From the NCBI RefSeq assembly GCF_900129545.1, contig NZ_FQWB01000001.1:744001-808000 (forward strand): a stretch of DNA of 64,000 bases, given 5' to 3'. Position 1 is the stretch's first letter, and the number at the start of each line of letters is the position of its first letter. A program made the translations under genes and the position numbers. The notes beneath the pieces were generated by a model. That model was given only the letters and a program-made list of their open reading frames with translations, did no database searches and was not told the origin of the DNA. The DNA comes from Flavobacterium fluvii (GTDB taxonomy: Bacteria > Bacteroidota > Bacteroidia > Flavobacteriales > Flavobacteriaceae). Below are positions 35,473 to 44,724 of this stretch, piece after piece.

Positions 35473-35785
35473 AATTCAGTTTAATTTTGGGCAAAAATAA
35501 GGAATTATTTATTGTCATTGCGAGGAACGTGATAAACAAGGTTCACGGAACACATTTGAAAATATTTACAAGTGAAGTAATCAAAAGCTATTTAGCTTCG
35601 CTAAATCTGTGATGTTCCACTATGCGTCATAATCTTTTGCCTCTTAAAGAAAAACTATAAAAATCTCCACTACTAGGAATTGCACACACATCAAGTAATA
35701 ATATAATTTATACCGATAATTGTGTAACATTCTTCGGCAACTATAAAGCTAATTTAGCCATTATTAATTTTAAATAAATATTAGG
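35473..35785. other. Intergenic region with decayed repeats
   Basis: This 313-bp gap holds tgtcattgcgaggaacg at 35513-35529, which resembles the left arm of the 47270 element, and a decayed copy (35587-35678) of the repeat at 36296-36378. No start codon with coding support or RNA gene was found. The final 60 bp lead the small lipoprotein gene. Confidence 0.6.
35587..35678. repeat. Degenerate copy of the 36296-36378 repeat
   Basis: The core aatcttttgcctcttaaag followed by aaaa...ctccactactagg parallels aatcttttgctttttaaag...ttcactactatcggg in the downstream copy, in the same orientation. The two copies flank the 139-residue lipoprotein gene as direct repeats. Confidence 0.6.
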
Positions 35786-36205
35786 ATGAAAATTAAAAGC
35801 ATATTATTTGCATTAGCATTAAGTATCGGATTATTTGCAACGTCTTGTAATCCTAGTGAAGCAAACGAAGGGGATACATTAGCTCCTATAGTAGGGAAGT
35901 GGGGTATTGTCAAAGTTGGTACCAATGTTAACGGTGTAGAAACATTGAGTGATCCGCCACAAAATACAATTGGCTGTGACCATGATTTTATTAATCTAAA
36001 GGTTGGTAATACAATGACTTCGGGAGATTATAGTTCTACTGTTAGCCCATGTGCACTGACAACTACGTCAGGAACTTATTCCAGAGGAGACAGTAAAGTA
36101 ACAATTGTTCTTAATGGTGTAACCACTACTTATGACATTGTTAATCTTACACTTACTGAACTAAAGTTAAGAAATGGTAACGCTATCTCGGTTTACATCA
36201 GATAA
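35786..36205 (+). CDS. Lipocalin-like small lipoprotein (139 aa)
   Basis: A lipobox LFATSC with Cys21 marks a lipoprotein. The mature part starts with an APIVGKWGIVKV segment (G-K-W near the start, as in lipocalin_4-type domains) and continues as beta strands with two cysteines (GCDHDF, SPCALT) that could form a disulfide. Function unknown; such proteins bind small hydrophobic ligands or are structural. It is flanked by direct copies of an intergenic repeat, and followed by a clear terminator. Confidence 0.75.
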   Translation: MKIKSILFALALSIGLFATSCNPSEANEGDTLAPIVGKWGIVKVGTNVNGVETLSDPPQNTIGCDHDFINLKVGNTMTSGDYSSTVSPCALTTTSGTYSRGDSKVTIVLNGVTTTYDIVNLTLTELKLRNGNAISVYIR

Positions 36206-36255
36206 TTAATTTATTCTGGTGTGATTGATCCTGCATCTTTTGGATGTAGCATAAA

Positions 36256-36295
36256 AACGGAAATGACTTTCAAAGTTGTTTCCGTTCTTTTATTT
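36256..36295 (+). terminator. Terminator of the lipocalin-like gene
   Basis: A 15-bp stem (36256-36270 with 36272-36286, two G-U pairs) has almost no loop at the sequence level and is followed by cttttattt. Confidence 0.75.
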
Positions 36296-36378
36296 GGAGC
36301 TATTTCCCGCTATTCGTTGCAATCTTTTGCTTTTTAAAGAAAAAAAGCAAAAGGATTTTCACTACTATCGGGGCTAGG
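36296..36378. repeat. Flavobacterium-type intergenic repeat with internal hairpin
   Basis: On the minus strand it begins tagccccgatagtagtg and ends gaatagcgggaaatagctcc. Its centre is a perfect 12-bp hairpin (cttttgcttttt at 36324-36335 with aaaaagcaaaag at 36342-36353). A decayed copy lies at 35587-35678. From memory, similar agccc...agctcc units are frequent between Flavobacterium genes; this was not searched. Confidence 0.7.
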
Positions 36379-36429
36379 GATTTTGGATTTCAAAATGGTT
36401 ATGTACTGAACTAATCCGCCATCTTTGTT

Positions 36430-36437
36430 TATATTTG
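36430..36437 (+). promoter_or_regulatory. Candidate -7 box before the 56-aa gene
   Basis: TATATTTG fits TAnnTTTG and lies 28 bp before the ATG at 36466. The start site would be near 36443. Confidence 0.45.
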
Positions 36438-36465
36438 CAAACTGAATTATTGAAGATAGCAGATT

Positions 36466-36636
36466 ATGGCAAAAGGACCTGAAAAAAACACCAAAAACAA
36501 GGCTTTGCATACCAAATTGCTCAGTCGAAAGAAGGCTAAACTTCAAGAAGGGAAAAAAGAAAGCGCCTTACGCTTGAAAGCTTTAGTGGCAAAAATGAAT
36601 CAGAAAAGGAACAGTAACGAATCTGATCCAAAATAA
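36466..36636 (+). CDS. Small basic protein (56 aa), unknown function
   Basis: The frame MAKGPEKNTKNKALHTKLL...KKESALRLKALVAKMNQKRNS is strongly basic and predicted mostly helical, with a polar C terminus ESDPK. A good -7 box lies upstream and the DUF4375-type gene begins 23 bp after the stop, so an operon is likely. Composition resembles small nucleic-acid or ribosome-associated proteins, but no family was recognised. The case for coding rests on promoter, position and a clean stop. Confidence 0.55.
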   Translation: MAKGPEKNTKNKALHTKLLSRKKAKLQEGKKESALRLKALVAKMNQKRNSNESDPK

Positions 36637-36659
36637 ATCCCACACTTAAAAATAATCAA

Positions 36660-37199
36660 ATGGAATTCGGTAGAATAATAGTTTCGGAAACAGCTTTTAA
36701 CAGTGAAAATCTTCAGGATGTGATTCACTCCAATATTTCAGTAATCAATTTAATGCGGGAGGAAAAAATAGACGACGAATTCATTCACGAAGATGCCCTG
36801 ATGAGTTATTATTTGGACTATTATTATTCCCAATGTGCTACGGGAAACTTTGCCCAATTTGTACATCATTCAGGTTGGAATGCCGAATTAAACGAATTGA
36901 TTGAAGAAGGTTTGGCTTTGATTGGCGCAGAAAAACATTTGGAATTATTCCAGCAACAATCCAAAAAAGTAAAATTAATGAGCAGTGTAAAGCTCAATAA
37001 ATTCCTGAAAGGAAAACTGGAAGGTGTAAATCCTGTTCGAGATTTGCTCAACAACGACACTTTTTTCGAATTGGAAGAAAACCTCATTACTTTGAACGCT
37101 AATTTTTTGAAATCACACCCCGATTTCGAAGTGCTTTCCGTTGACGAAATGTTCGCCACTTTAGAAGAATTTGTGGGTCACGAGATTAAAAGAGAGTAA
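36660..37199 (+). CDS. DMP19/DUF4375-like protein
   Basis: A 179-residue helical acidic protein. The segment ALMSYYLDYYYSQCATGNFAQFVHHSGWNAEL matches the DMP19/DUF4375 pattern (xxYYxDxxxxxxGNGxFxQFxxxxG). The family name comes from a Neisseria DNA-mimic protein, but most members are uncharacterised. The high Glu/Asp content agrees with the family. It follows a small basic protein gene, probably in one transcript. Confidence 0.7.
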   Translation: MEFGRIIVSETAFNSENLQDVIHSNISVINLMREEKIDDEFIHEDALMSYYLDYYYSQCATGNFAQFVHHSGWNAELNELIEEGLALIGAEKHLELFQQQSKKVKLMSSVKLNKFLKGKLEGVNPVRDLLNNDTFFELEENLITLNANFLKSHPDFEVLSVDEMFATLEEFVGHEIKRE

Positions 37200-37363
37200 A
37201 AATTTAATCTGTTTCAAAAAGCAATAAAATTTGTGACAATTTGTGTAATTTGTGGTTGAAAATTTTAAACCCGAATACCCTAAAACTTTTGTCTTATTTC
37301 TATCAAACATTTCCTTAAATTTGCTGACGTTATTATAAAAGTTAGCGTTTAAAAAATCAGGAT

Positions 37364-38635
37364 ATGTTACAAATTGCATTTATTAGAGAGAATCAGGAGA
37401 AAGTAATCAAGGCTTTGGCAAAAAGAAATATGGATGCCGCAAGTGTTGTTGAAGAAGTGGTACAGCTGGATGAAAGCCGTCGTGCTGCACAAGTAGAGCT
37501 GGACAATACTTTAGCCGAATCTAATAAATTATCCAAAGACATTGGCGAATTGATGAAAGCTGGCGAAAAATCAAAAGCCGCCATTCTCAAGGAAAAAACA
37601 GTTTTGTTGAAAGAAAAAAGCAAGGCTTTGTCCGAAACTGCCGATCAATTAGCTGCCGATCTTTTAGAAAAATTATACACTTTACCGAATCTTCCCGCTG
37701 ATATTGTTCCGGAAGGAAAAACTCCGGAGGAAAACTTAAACATTTTCGAAGAAGGCGATATTCCAGTTTTGCACGAAGGAGCACAGCCGCATTGGGACTT
37801 GGTAAAAAAATACGACATCATCGATTTTGAATTAGGAAACAAAATTACAGGTGCAGGATTTCCGGTTTATAAAGGAAAAGGAGCCAAATTGCAACGTGCC
37901 TTAATTAATTATTTTCTGGATAAAAATACGGCTGCAGGTTACAATGAAGTTCAGGTGCCACATATGGTAAACGAAGCTTCGGCTTACGGAACAGGGCAAT
38001 TGCCGGACAAAGAAGGGCAAATGTATCACGACAAAACAGATGATTTGTACCTGATTCCAACGGCAGAAGTTCCAGTGACAAATTTGTTTCGTGACGTGAT
38101 TTTGACCGAAAACGAATTGCCGATTTTAACCACGGCCTATACGCCTTGTTTCCGTCGTGAAGCAGGTTCTTATGGTGCCCACGTTCGTGGATTGAACCGT
38201 TTGCACCAATTTGACAAAGTAGAAATCGTGCGCATCGAACATCCTGATAAATCGTATGAAGCTTTGGAAGGAATGGTGGAACACGTAAAAAATATTCTCC
38301 AAGAATTGAAATTACCGTACAGAATATTGCGTCTTTGTGGCGGCGATATGGGATTCACTTCGGCTTTGACTTATGATTTTGAAGTGTATTCTACGGCGCA
38401 AGAACGTTGGTTGGAAATCAGTTCCGTTTCTAATTTCGAGACTTTTCAGGCGAATCGTTTGAAATTGCGTTTCAAGGACAAAGACGGGAAAAACCAATTG
38501 GCACACACCCTAAACGGAAGTTCATTGGCATTGCCAAGAGTTTTGGCAGGAATTTTGGAGAATTACCAAACTGCGGAAGGAATTGTAATTCCTGAGGTTT
38601 TGCGTCCGTATTGCGGGTTTGATATTATAAATTAG
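37364..38635 (+). CDS. serS: Seryl-tRNA synthetase
   Basis: A 423-residue class II synthetase. The N-terminal antiparallel coiled coil (about 25-105) binds the long variable arm of tRNA-Ser. Motif 2 is PCFRREAGSYGAHVRGLNRLHQFDKVEI and motif 3 is NGSSLALPRVLAGILENYQ. Length is standard. It stands alone; 164 bp upstream separate it from the DUF4375-type gene. Confidence 0.97.
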   Translation: MLQIAFIRENQEKVIKALAKRNMDAASVVEEVVQLDESRRAAQVELDNTLAESNKLSKDIGELMKAGEKSKAAILKEKTVLLKEKSKALSETADQLAADLLEKLYTLPNLPADIVPEGKTPEENLNIFEEGDIPVLHEGAQPHWDLVKKYDIIDFELGNKITGAGFPVYKGKGAKLQRALINYFLDKNTAAGYNEVQVPHMVNEASAYGTGQLPDKEGQMYHDKTDDLYLIPTAEVPVTNLFRDVILTENELPILTTAYTPCFRREAGSYGAHVRGLNRLHQFDKVEIVRIEHPDKSYEALEGMVEHVKNILQELKLPYRILRLCGGDMGFTSALTYDFEVYSTAQERWLEISSVSNFETFQANRLKLRFKDKDGKNQLAHTLNGSSLALPRVLAGILENYQTAEGIVIPEVLRPYCGFDIIN

Positions 38636-38663
38636 TACATTATATGGTAAAAAAAACGACCTT

Positions 38664-39038
38664 ATGAAATATTTGTTCGTAATTTTTTTGGCTTTCACAA
38701 TTAGTTCTTACGCCCAAAATAACAGAACAGTTTTTGGTAAAAAATATGCAAAAGAAGAATTGGATGCGGTTTTAGCAAAAAAATCTGGACATAATGTTGT
38801 CGACAACAAAGAGTTAATAGTGAAAAGCAGTAATACGGCGATTAAAATTGCAGAAGCAGTCCTTTTTGAAATTTATGGAAAAGCAAATATTGAAGAACAA
38901 AAGCCTTATGAGAAATATTTAATTAAAAACTATTGGGTTATTTCAGGAACTTTGCCGGAAAGAAGTAAGGGAGGAACTTTTTTAATTATTATTGATGCTA
39001 AAAACGCTCAGGTTTTAAAGATAACTCACGGGAAATAA
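38664..39038 (+). CDS. Secreted NTF2-fold immunity-type protein
   Basis: A 124-residue protein with a signal peptide (about 1-18). The body resembles NTF2 fold immunity domains: VKSSNTAIKIAEAVLFEIYGKANIEEQKPYEKYLIKNYWVISGTLPERSKGG then TFLIIIDAKNAQVLKITHGK. In polymorphic toxin systems such proteins neutralise toxins, but there is no toxin gene next door, so it may be a domesticated or orphan member. It is 28 bp after serS. Confidence 0.7.
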   Translation: MKYLFVIFLAFTISSYAQNNRTVFGKKYAKEELDAVLAKKSGHNVVDNKELIVKSSNTAIKIAEAVLFEIYGKANIEEQKPYEKYLIKNYWVISGTLPERSKGGTFLIIIDAKNAQVLKITHGK

Positions 39039-39125
39039 TATTTTCGTATCTAATTTTCCAATGTTTTTAATTATTTCTTATATGACCTTAAATGCCTTAT
39101 ATGGTTAAATAATGATTCTGAATCA

Positions 39126-40904
39126 ATGAAAAAACTCTTTTTACATATCGCCCTGTTTTTTTCATTGGTTTGTTTTTCACAAAACGATCAATTGGCACAG
39201 TATTACTACGAAAAAGGGGATTTCGAGAAAGCTAAAATCAGTTTTGAGGAATTATTGAAATTGGCACCACAAAATCCGCAGTATTTCCAAAAAACGATAG
39301 ACTGTTACCAGCAATTAAAGCAATTTGATGTTGCCGAAAAAGCCATTCAGGCACGATTGAATACCTACAAAAAAGGCAGCCTTTTGGTGGAATTGGGTTA
39401 TAATTTCCAGTTGCAAAAGAACGAGGCTTCCGCCAAAAAGTATTATAACGAGGCAATCGAGCTCATCAAGAAAAATCCGAATGAAGTTTATGGAATTGCT
39501 AATTCTTTCGAGAGAAAAGTCTTGTTGGAACAAGCGCTGAAAGCCTATCAAGCCGCAATTGCAGTTGAGCCGAAGTATAATTTTAATTATCAGATGGCAT
39601 TGCTTTACGGACAATTGGGCAACACGGAAATGATGATTTCCACTTTCTTGGACGAAGCTTATGCCAATCCCCAGAATTCGATACAAATCCAAAATCAACT
39701 GGCTCGTTTTATGGTGGAGGAAGGCGATGAAAACTTCAACGAAACTTTGCGAAAAGCATTAATTACAAGGGCTCAAAAAAATCAAGATGTTTTTTGGAAC
39801 GAATATTTGAGTTGGTTTTATGTACAGCAAAAAGAGTTTGGAAAAGCCTTTATTCAGGAAAAAGCAGTCTATAAACGCAATCCCGATTCACTTTCCAGTA
39901 TCGTCAATTTGGGACAACTCGCCATTGAAGAAGACGATCAGGAAGCCGCCAAAGAAATTCTGGGATTTGTTTTGGAAAATACCAAAGATTTGGAGTTGCT
40001 GATTCAGGCACATTCGTATTTGCTTGAAATGAAAATTGAAAAAGCACCCGAAAAAGATTTTACCGCCATCAATGCGGAATTAACCGCTTTGTTGACGGAA
40101 TACGGGATAACGCCAATTAGCTTATCTTTGCAACTGATTCAGGCACATTTCGTGGCATTTAATTTGAGAAAACCCGAAGAAGGAAAAGCCATGGTTAAAA
40201 AAGCACTCACATTACAACTGAAAGCTTACGAAGAGGCTAAAGCCAAAATGGAGTTGGCCGATATTTTGCTTTTTGAAGAAAAATTCAATCAGGCATTGAT
40301 TTATTATTCCCAGATTGAAGAGGATTTAAAAAACGATGCCGTGGCGCACGAAGCGAGTTTGAAGGCCGCCAAAACCAGTTATTTTCAAGGGGATTTTGTG
40401 TGGGCTTCGAAACAGTTCAAGGAATTGAAATCGGCGAGCACACAGTTGATTGCCAATGATGCTTTGGAATATTTCCTTTTAATCAGTGACAATACCGTTG
40501 CCGATTCGACGCAAACGGCCCTGAAACAATTTGCCAAAGGTGACTATCTCTTGTATCAAAACAGGGACAGGGAAGCAACAGCCCAGTTTCAGGCAATTTT
40601 GAAAGGCTTTAAAGGGCAGGAAATCGAGGCAGTAACTTTGTTGCGTTTGGGGAAAATTTACGAAAAACAAGGCGAGTATAACTTGGCATTAAACCAATAC
40701 CAAGCAATTATTGAACATCACGCAGATGGAATTTACATAGACGAAGCCCTGTTTTTTTCGGCAGAAATTGAGAATAAAAAATTACAACAACCCGAAAAAG
40801 CGAAACTGCTTTATGAGAAAATAATTTTCAATCATCAAGACAGTATTTACTTTGTAGAAGCCCGAAAGGAATACCGACAATTACGGGGAGACAAGAATCT
40901 TTAA
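39126..40904 (+). CDS. Secreted tetratricopeptide-repeat protein
   Basis: A 592-residue protein with a signal peptide (1-18, ending VCFSQ) and helical TPR units over most of its length, for example QYYYEKGDFEKAKISFEELLKLAPQNPQYF and LRLGKIYEKQGEYNLALNQYQAII. It is likely a periplasmic scaffold. No enzymatic domain. It precedes the DUF4286 and rsmA genes. Confidence 0.85.
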   Translation: MKKLFLHIALFFSLVCFSQNDQLAQYYYEKGDFEKAKISFEELLKLAPQNPQYFQKTIDCYQQLKQFDVAEKAIQARLNTYKKGSLLVELGYNFQLQKNEASAKKYYNEAIELIKKNPNEVYGIANSFERKVLLEQALKAYQAAIAVEPKYNFNYQMALLYGQLGNTEMMISTFLDEAYANPQNSIQIQNQLARFMVEEGDENFNETLRKALITRAQKNQDVFWNEYLSWFYVQQKEFGKAFIQEKAVYKRNPDSLSSIVNLGQLAIEEDDQEAAKEILGFVLENTKDLELLIQAHSYLLEMKIEKAPEKDFTAINAELTALLTEYGITPISLSLQLIQAHFVAFNLRKPEEGKAMVKKALTLQLKAYEEAKAKMELADILLFEEKFNQALIYYSQIEEDLKNDAVAHEASLKAAKTSYFQGDFVWASKQFKELKSASTQLIANDALEYFLLISDNTVADSTQTALKQFAKGDYLLYQNRDREATAQFQAILKGFKGQEIEAVTLLRLGKIYEKQGEYNLALNQYQAIIEHHADGIYIDEALFFSAEIENKKLQQPEKAKLLYEKIIFNHQDSIYFVEARKEYRQLRGDKNL

Positions 40905-40909
40905 AAAAG

Positions 40910-40961
40910 TTAATCGGTTAATTGTTTAATCGATTAACCGGTTAAATAATTAACCGATTAA
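40910..40961. repeat. Hairpin with repeated ttaatcggttaa motifs
   Basis: A perfect 14-bp pair (40910-40923 with 40948-40961) encloses two further palindromes, taatcgatta and aaccggtt. The region is built of taatcg and ttaacc units in alternate orientation. It lies between the TPR gene and the DUF4286 gene and may terminate the former. Confidence 0.65.
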
Positions 40962-40975
40962 ACTAATTCACAACA

Positions 40976-41287
40976 ATGATCATTTACAACGTTACCACAA
41001 ACATACACGAAAGCGTTCATCAGCAATGGATGATTTGGATGCAACACAAACACATTCCTGAAATGCTGGCCACGGGAAAATTCTCTTCGGCTAAAATGGT
41101 ACGTGTTCTAATCGAAGAAGAAATGGGAGGAACAACTTATTCGGTTCAATATGTCACAGACAGCAAGGAAACTTTACAAAAATATTACCTGGAAGATGCA
41201 CCGGCATTACGTGAAGAAGGAATAAAATTATTTGGAGACAAAATGCTTTCTTTCAGAACGGAATTGGAAGTGATTTCGGAGCATTAG
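40976..41287 (+). CDS. DUF4286 family protein
   Basis: A 103-residue alpha/beta protein: MIIYNVTTNIHESVHQQWMIWMQHKHIPEMLATG...YSVQYVTDSKETLQKYYLEDAPALREEGIKLFGDKMLSFRTELEVI. The pattern matches DUF4286, a ferredoxin-like-fold family often encoded next to rsmA in Bacteroidota. Function unknown. Confidence 0.82.
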   Translation: MIIYNVTTNIHESVHQQWMIWMQHKHIPEMLATGKFSSAKMVRVLIEEEMGGTTYSVQYVTDSKETLQKYYLEDAPALREEGIKLFGDKMLSFRTELEVISEH

Positions 41288-41404
41288 ATAAAAGTGTTCA
41301 GTGTTCAGTCGCAGTATTCAGTTGAGAAAAAATCCGCGACTATCCATAAAATCCGACTCATCCGCGTTCCATTGAACGCAATATTAAAATTATAGAAAAT
41401 AACA

Positions 41405-41430
41405 CTTTGCGCCTTTGCGTCTTTGCGGTT
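41405..41430. repeat. Short tandem (c)tttgcgNc units before rsmA
   Basis: The stretch reads tttgcgcc tttgcgtc tttgcggt, three 8-bp units differing only in the last two bases. It lies within the longest open frame of rsmA but before the preferred ATG. Just upstream, 41296-41330 carries repeated gttcagt words. Confidence 0.5.
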
Positions 41431-41442
41431 AAAAAAAACAAT

Positions 41443-42222
41443 ATGGAAAAAGTAACAGCCAAAAAACACCTCGGACAGCATTTCTTGAAAGACGAAAGCG
41501 TGGCAAAAAACATCGCCGACACATTGAATTTAGAAGGTTATGAGGATGTGTTGGAAATTGGACCTGGAATGGGTGTTTTGACCAAGTATTTATTGGAAAA
41601 ACCAATCAATACCTATGTTATCGAAATTGATACCGAATCGGTTGAATATTTGGGTGTTCATTATGCGAAATTGAAAGATAAAATCATTTCCAAAGATTTC
41701 CTGAAATACGATATCAATGAAGTTTTCAAAGGAAAACAGTTCGCCATCATCGGGAATTTCCCCTACAATATTTCCACGCAAATTGTTTTTAAAACATTGG
41801 AATACCGTGACCAGATTCCGGAATTCGCAGGAATGTTCCAAAAAGAAGTGGCTGAACGTATTTGCGAGAAAAAAGGAAGTAAAGCCTATGGAATTCTTTC
41901 GGTTTTGGCGCAGGCATTTTACGATGTCGAATATTTATTCACGGTAGATGAACACGTTTTTAATCCGCCTCCAAAAGTTAAATCAGGCGTGATGCGAATG
42001 CGAAGAAAAGAAGATTATAGCTTGCCTTGCGGTGAAAAATTGCTTTTTACAGTCGTGAAAACCGCTTTCCAGCAGCGTAGAAAAACCTTGAGAAATAGTT
42101 TAAAAACACTAAATTTGTCCGACATTTTGAGAGAAGACGAAGTTTTTAACCTGCGTCCGGAACAACTTAGCGTTGAAGAATTTATAGCATTGACCCAAAA
42201 AATAGAAGCCGATGGAGTTTAA
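41443..42222 (+). CDS. rsmA: 16S rRNA (adenine1518-N6/adenine1519-N6)-dimethyltransferase
   Basis: A 259-residue Rossmann methyltransferase. The SAM-binding loop is [14 protein letters not shown], the acidic residue is VIEIDTESV, and catalytic motif IV is NFPYNIST. It dimethylates two adenines in the 3' end of 16S rRNA. ATG at 41443 is chosen because [17 protein letters not shown] is the family N terminus; the longer frame adds residues encoded by tandem repeats. The gene overlaps mgtE by 11 bp. Confidence 0.96.
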   Translation: MEKVTAKKHLGQHFLKDESVAKNIADTLNLEGYEDVLEIGPGMGVLTKYLLEKPINTYVIEIDTESVEYLGVHYAKLKDKIISKDFLKYDINEVFKGKQFAIIGNFPYNISTQIVFKTLEYRDQIPEFAGMFQKEVAERICEKKGSKAYGILSVLAQAFYDVEYLFTVDEHVFNPPPKVKSGVMRMRRKEDYSLPCGEKLLFTVVKTAFQQRRKTLRNSLKTLNLSDILREDEVFNLRPEQLSVEEFIALTQKIEADGV

Positions 42223-43564
42223 AATCAGCAAAGAACTAATTCAAGAATTAGAGCAATTTATTCAAAGTAAAGACGACCAACAACTGGAAGTTTTATTGAA
42301 TGATTTGCACCATGCTGATATTGCAGAAATTCTCGATGAGCTTGATTTTGATGAAGCCACTTATATTTTCAAGGTTTTAGATTCTGAAAAAACTGCCGAA
42401 ATCCTTCTGGAATTAGAGGATGATTTGCGGGAGAAAATATTGAGCAGGCTTTCGCCAAAAGAAATCGCGGAAGAACTCGACGAACTCGAAACCAATGATG
42501 CCGCCGATATTATTGCCGAACTTTCGCAAAGCAAAAAGCAGGAAGTAATCTCGGAACTTCAAGACGTGGAACACGCCAAAGACATTGTCGATTTGTTGCG
42601 TTACAAGGAAGACACTGCCGGTGGGATCATGCACAAGGAATTGGTGAAGGTCAACGAAAACTGGGACGTTTTTACCTGTATCAAACAAATGCGAATCCAG
42701 GCCAAAAACATTTCCAGGGTTCATTCTATTTATGTGGTGGATGATGAAGACCGACTTTTAGGTCGTTTATCGCTCAAGGATTTATTGACAACTGCGGCAA
42801 AAACGCCTATTAGAGAAGTATATATCAAAAAATTGAATTCGGTAATCGTGGATACCGAAGATGTTGAGGTGGCTCGTATCATGCAAAAATACGACTTGGA
42901 AGCCATTCCGGTAATTGATGAATTGGGTCGATTGGTAGGCCGAATTACCATCGATGATATCGTGGATGTAATCAAGGACGAAGCAACCGAAGATTACCAA
43001 TTGGCTGCAGGTATCTCGCAAGACGTTGAAGCCGATGACAGTATTTTGGAATTGACAAAAGCCCGTTTGCCTTGGCTGGTATTGGCACTTTTGGGAGGTT
43101 TTGTGTCCGTAAAAGTCCTTGGGTTATTTGGAGGAGCAATGTCGCAACACGGAAATTTATTCTTTTTTACTCCGCTTATTGCCGCGATGGCAGGAAATGT
43201 GGGCGTACAATCTTCGGCAATTATTGTGCAAGGTTTGGCAAACGATACTTTGAGCGGTTCCTTGTTCAACCGATTGATAAAAGAAGTTTCATTGAGTTTA
43301 TTGAATGGGGTAATTCTGGCTACCATTTTGTTTTTGGGAAGCCATTTTCTTCTAAACGTAGAATTTATAATAGGAATCATTGTAACGATTGCCTTAATTT
43401 CGGTAATCATTATTGCATCGTTAATTGGGACATTTGTCCCAATATTACTGGATAAATTGGGAATTGACCCCGCACTCGCAACAGGCCCATTTATTACCAC
43501 CAGCAATGATATTTGCGGAATTCTTATTTATTTTACAATAGCAAGATTGATTTTAGGTTTTTAA
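42212..43564 (+). CDS. mgtE: Magnesium transporter MgtE
   Basis: A 450-residue inner-membrane Mg2+ channel. The N domain (about 10-130, alternating ELDELxxxDAA/EILDEL helices) and two CBS domains (about 135-195, 198-260) sense Mg2+ in the cytoplasm. Five membrane helices follow (about 285-450), with the selectivity segment [17 protein letters not shown]. The start overlaps the rsmA end by 11 bp, so translation is probably coupled. No Mg2+ riboswitch was seen. Confidence 0.96.
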   Translation: MEFKISKELIQELEQFIQSKDDQQLEVLLNDLHHADIAEILDELDFDEATYIFKVLDSEKTAEILLELEDDLREKILSRLSPKEIAEELDELETNDAADIIAELSQSKKQEVISELQDVEHAKDIVDLLRYKEDTAGGIMHKELVKVNENWDVFTCIKQMRIQAKNISRVHSIYVVDDEDRLLGRLSLKDLLTTAAKTPIREVYIKKLNSVIVDTEDVEVARIMQKYDLEAIPVIDELGRLVGRITIDDIVDVIKDEATEDYQLAAGISQDVEADDSILELTKARLPWLVLALLGGFVSVKVLGLFGGAMSQHGNLFFFTPLIAAMAGNVGVQSSAIIVQGLANDTLSGSLFNRLIKEVSLSLLNGVILATILFLGSHFLLNVEFIIGIIVTIALISVIIIASLIGTFVPILLDKLGIDPALATGPFITTSNDICGILIYFTIARLILGF

Positions 43565-43595
43565 AAAATATACAATTAACACTCTCAGTTTCGGC

Positions 43596-43622
43596 TTCAA
43601 GCTTTGGCGTGGTCGGCTGGGG
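43596..43622. repeat. Fragment of the ggcgtggtcggctgg-type repeat
   Basis: cttcaagctttggcgtggtcggctgg resembles cttccactatcgttccagcgtggtcgggctg at about 44430-44460, in the same orientation. The two copies bracket proC. Confidence 0.45.
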
Positions 43623-43635
43623 AAAATCATAAAAA

Positions 43636-44412
43636 ATGAAAGTACATATTATTGGAGGAGGAAATCTTGGTGTTTCCGTAGCATTGGGAATAGTCCGGTT
43701 TTCTAAGAATAATCAAGTTACCGTTACCAGAAGAAACACGGCAAGTATTCTGCATTTGAAAGAATTGGGAGTAACCGTTTCTACGGACAACAAACAAGGA
43801 ATACAAGAAGCAGATATCATTATTCTGACCATCAAACCGTATCAAGTAGATACTGTTTTGGCAGAGATTCTCCCAGTAATTTCCAATAAAGTAATTGCCT
43901 CTGCCGTAAGCGGATTGTCGATTGAAAACTTGCAAAAAAAGATAGGCGATTCCAACAGCGCCATCCGAATTATGCCCAATATTGCATCACAGTTTGGTGC
44001 ATCGGCGACTTGTATCGCGTTTAACGAAAAACACAAAGAAATAGCTCAAAATGTGGTGACTCTTTTCCAAGATTTGGGAACAGCGCCTATTATTGACGAA
44101 AAATTAATGGATGCGGCTACCGTTTTGGCGGCAAGCGGAACGGCTTTTGCCTTGCGTTACATTCGTGCTTCGATGCAAGCCGGAATCGAAATCGGGTTTG
44201 ATTGGCAAACGGCTTTGGCCATTTCAGCCCAAACCGTAAAAGGGGCTGCCGAAATGATTTTGGAAGAAAACATCCATCCGGAACAATTAATCGATAGAGT
44301 AACAACGCCACAAGGTTGTACCATTGCAGGTTTGAGCGAAATGGAAACACACGGATTCAGTTCCTCATTAGTTCGCGGAATCAAAGCAGCTTTGAAGAAA
44401 ATCAAGGGGTAA
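43636..44412 (+). CDS. proC: Pyrroline-5-carboxylate reductase
   Basis: A 258-residue NAD(P)H-dependent enzyme for the last step of proline synthesis. The Rossmann loop is VHIIGGGNLGVSVALGI; VIASAVSGLSIENL and RIMPNIAS are family segments; the C-terminal dimer domain has AASGTAFALRYI and DRVTTPQGCTIAGLSEME (the catalytic serine/threonine region). Length is near the family norm. The gap to mgtE holds a small repeat fragment. Confidence 0.94.
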   Translation: MKVHIIGGGNLGVSVALGIVRFSKNNQVTVTRRNTASILHLKELGVTVSTDNKQGIQEADIIILTIKPYQVDTVLAEILPVISNKVIASAVSGLSIENLQKKIGDSNSAIRIMPNIASQFGASATCIAFNEKHKEIAQNVVTLFQDLGTAPIIDEKLMDAATVLAASGTAFALRYIRASMQAGIEIGFDWQTALAISAQTVKGAAEMILEENIHPEQLIDRVTTPQGCTIAGLSEMETHGFSSSLVRGIKAALKKIKG

Positions 44413-44724
44413 TTTTTGGGCATTCCCACGCTTCCACTATCGTTCCAGCGTGGTCGGGCTGTACGTTCCCGCTTTTTTTGAGGTGAAGAAAAATTGCCTC
44501 AAAAAAGAGCTCCACTGCCATCCCTAATGCGAAAGAGCAACTTGTACGAATTGGTATTATACAGTGCTCATTGCGTTATATTTCGTTTGTCACGCTGGAA
44601 GCGTCTCAACGCACGAGAGCAACATAATTGAGACGCTTCCAGCGTGACAAATAGCAAAAATAAAGTATTACTATAAATATTCAGAAACACCAAATCTGGA
44701 ATCTTCATTCAAAAATCTACAATT
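44413..44724. other. Repeat-rich intergenic region after proC
   Basis: This 312-bp gap has no gene. It holds a cgtggtcgggctg-type repeat with an internal stem (ttttttgagg 44474-44483 with cctcaaaaaa 44497-44506), then the 66-bp perfect inverted repeat at 44586-44651. Confidence 0.7.
44586..44651. repeat. Perfect 24-bp inverted repeat with conserved loop
   Basis: Arms 44586-44609 and 44628-44651 are perfectly complementary. The 18-nt loop contains acgagagcaac (44613-44623). The arms end in TGTCA/TGACA, and aatag follows. The element at 47270-47339 has the same loop motif and the same ends, with otherwise different 24-bp arms. Confidence 0.85.

Noticed and set aside
38664-39038. Toxin-immunity module around the NTF2-type protein
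   Set aside because: Neighbours are serS and a TPR protein; no toxin, Rhs or secretion gene is near.
40910-40961. CRISPR-like array from repeated ttaatcggttaa words
   Set aside because: The units are 10-14 bp, alternate in orientation and have no spacers; it is a hairpin.
41407-41442. Upstream TTG start for rsmA
   Set aside because: The extra residues are encoded by tandem tttgcg repeats and precede the standard family N terminus.
42994-43506. 170-codon frame opposite mgtE
   Set aside because: It mirrors the codons of the well-supported membrane domain of mgtE and has no family features.
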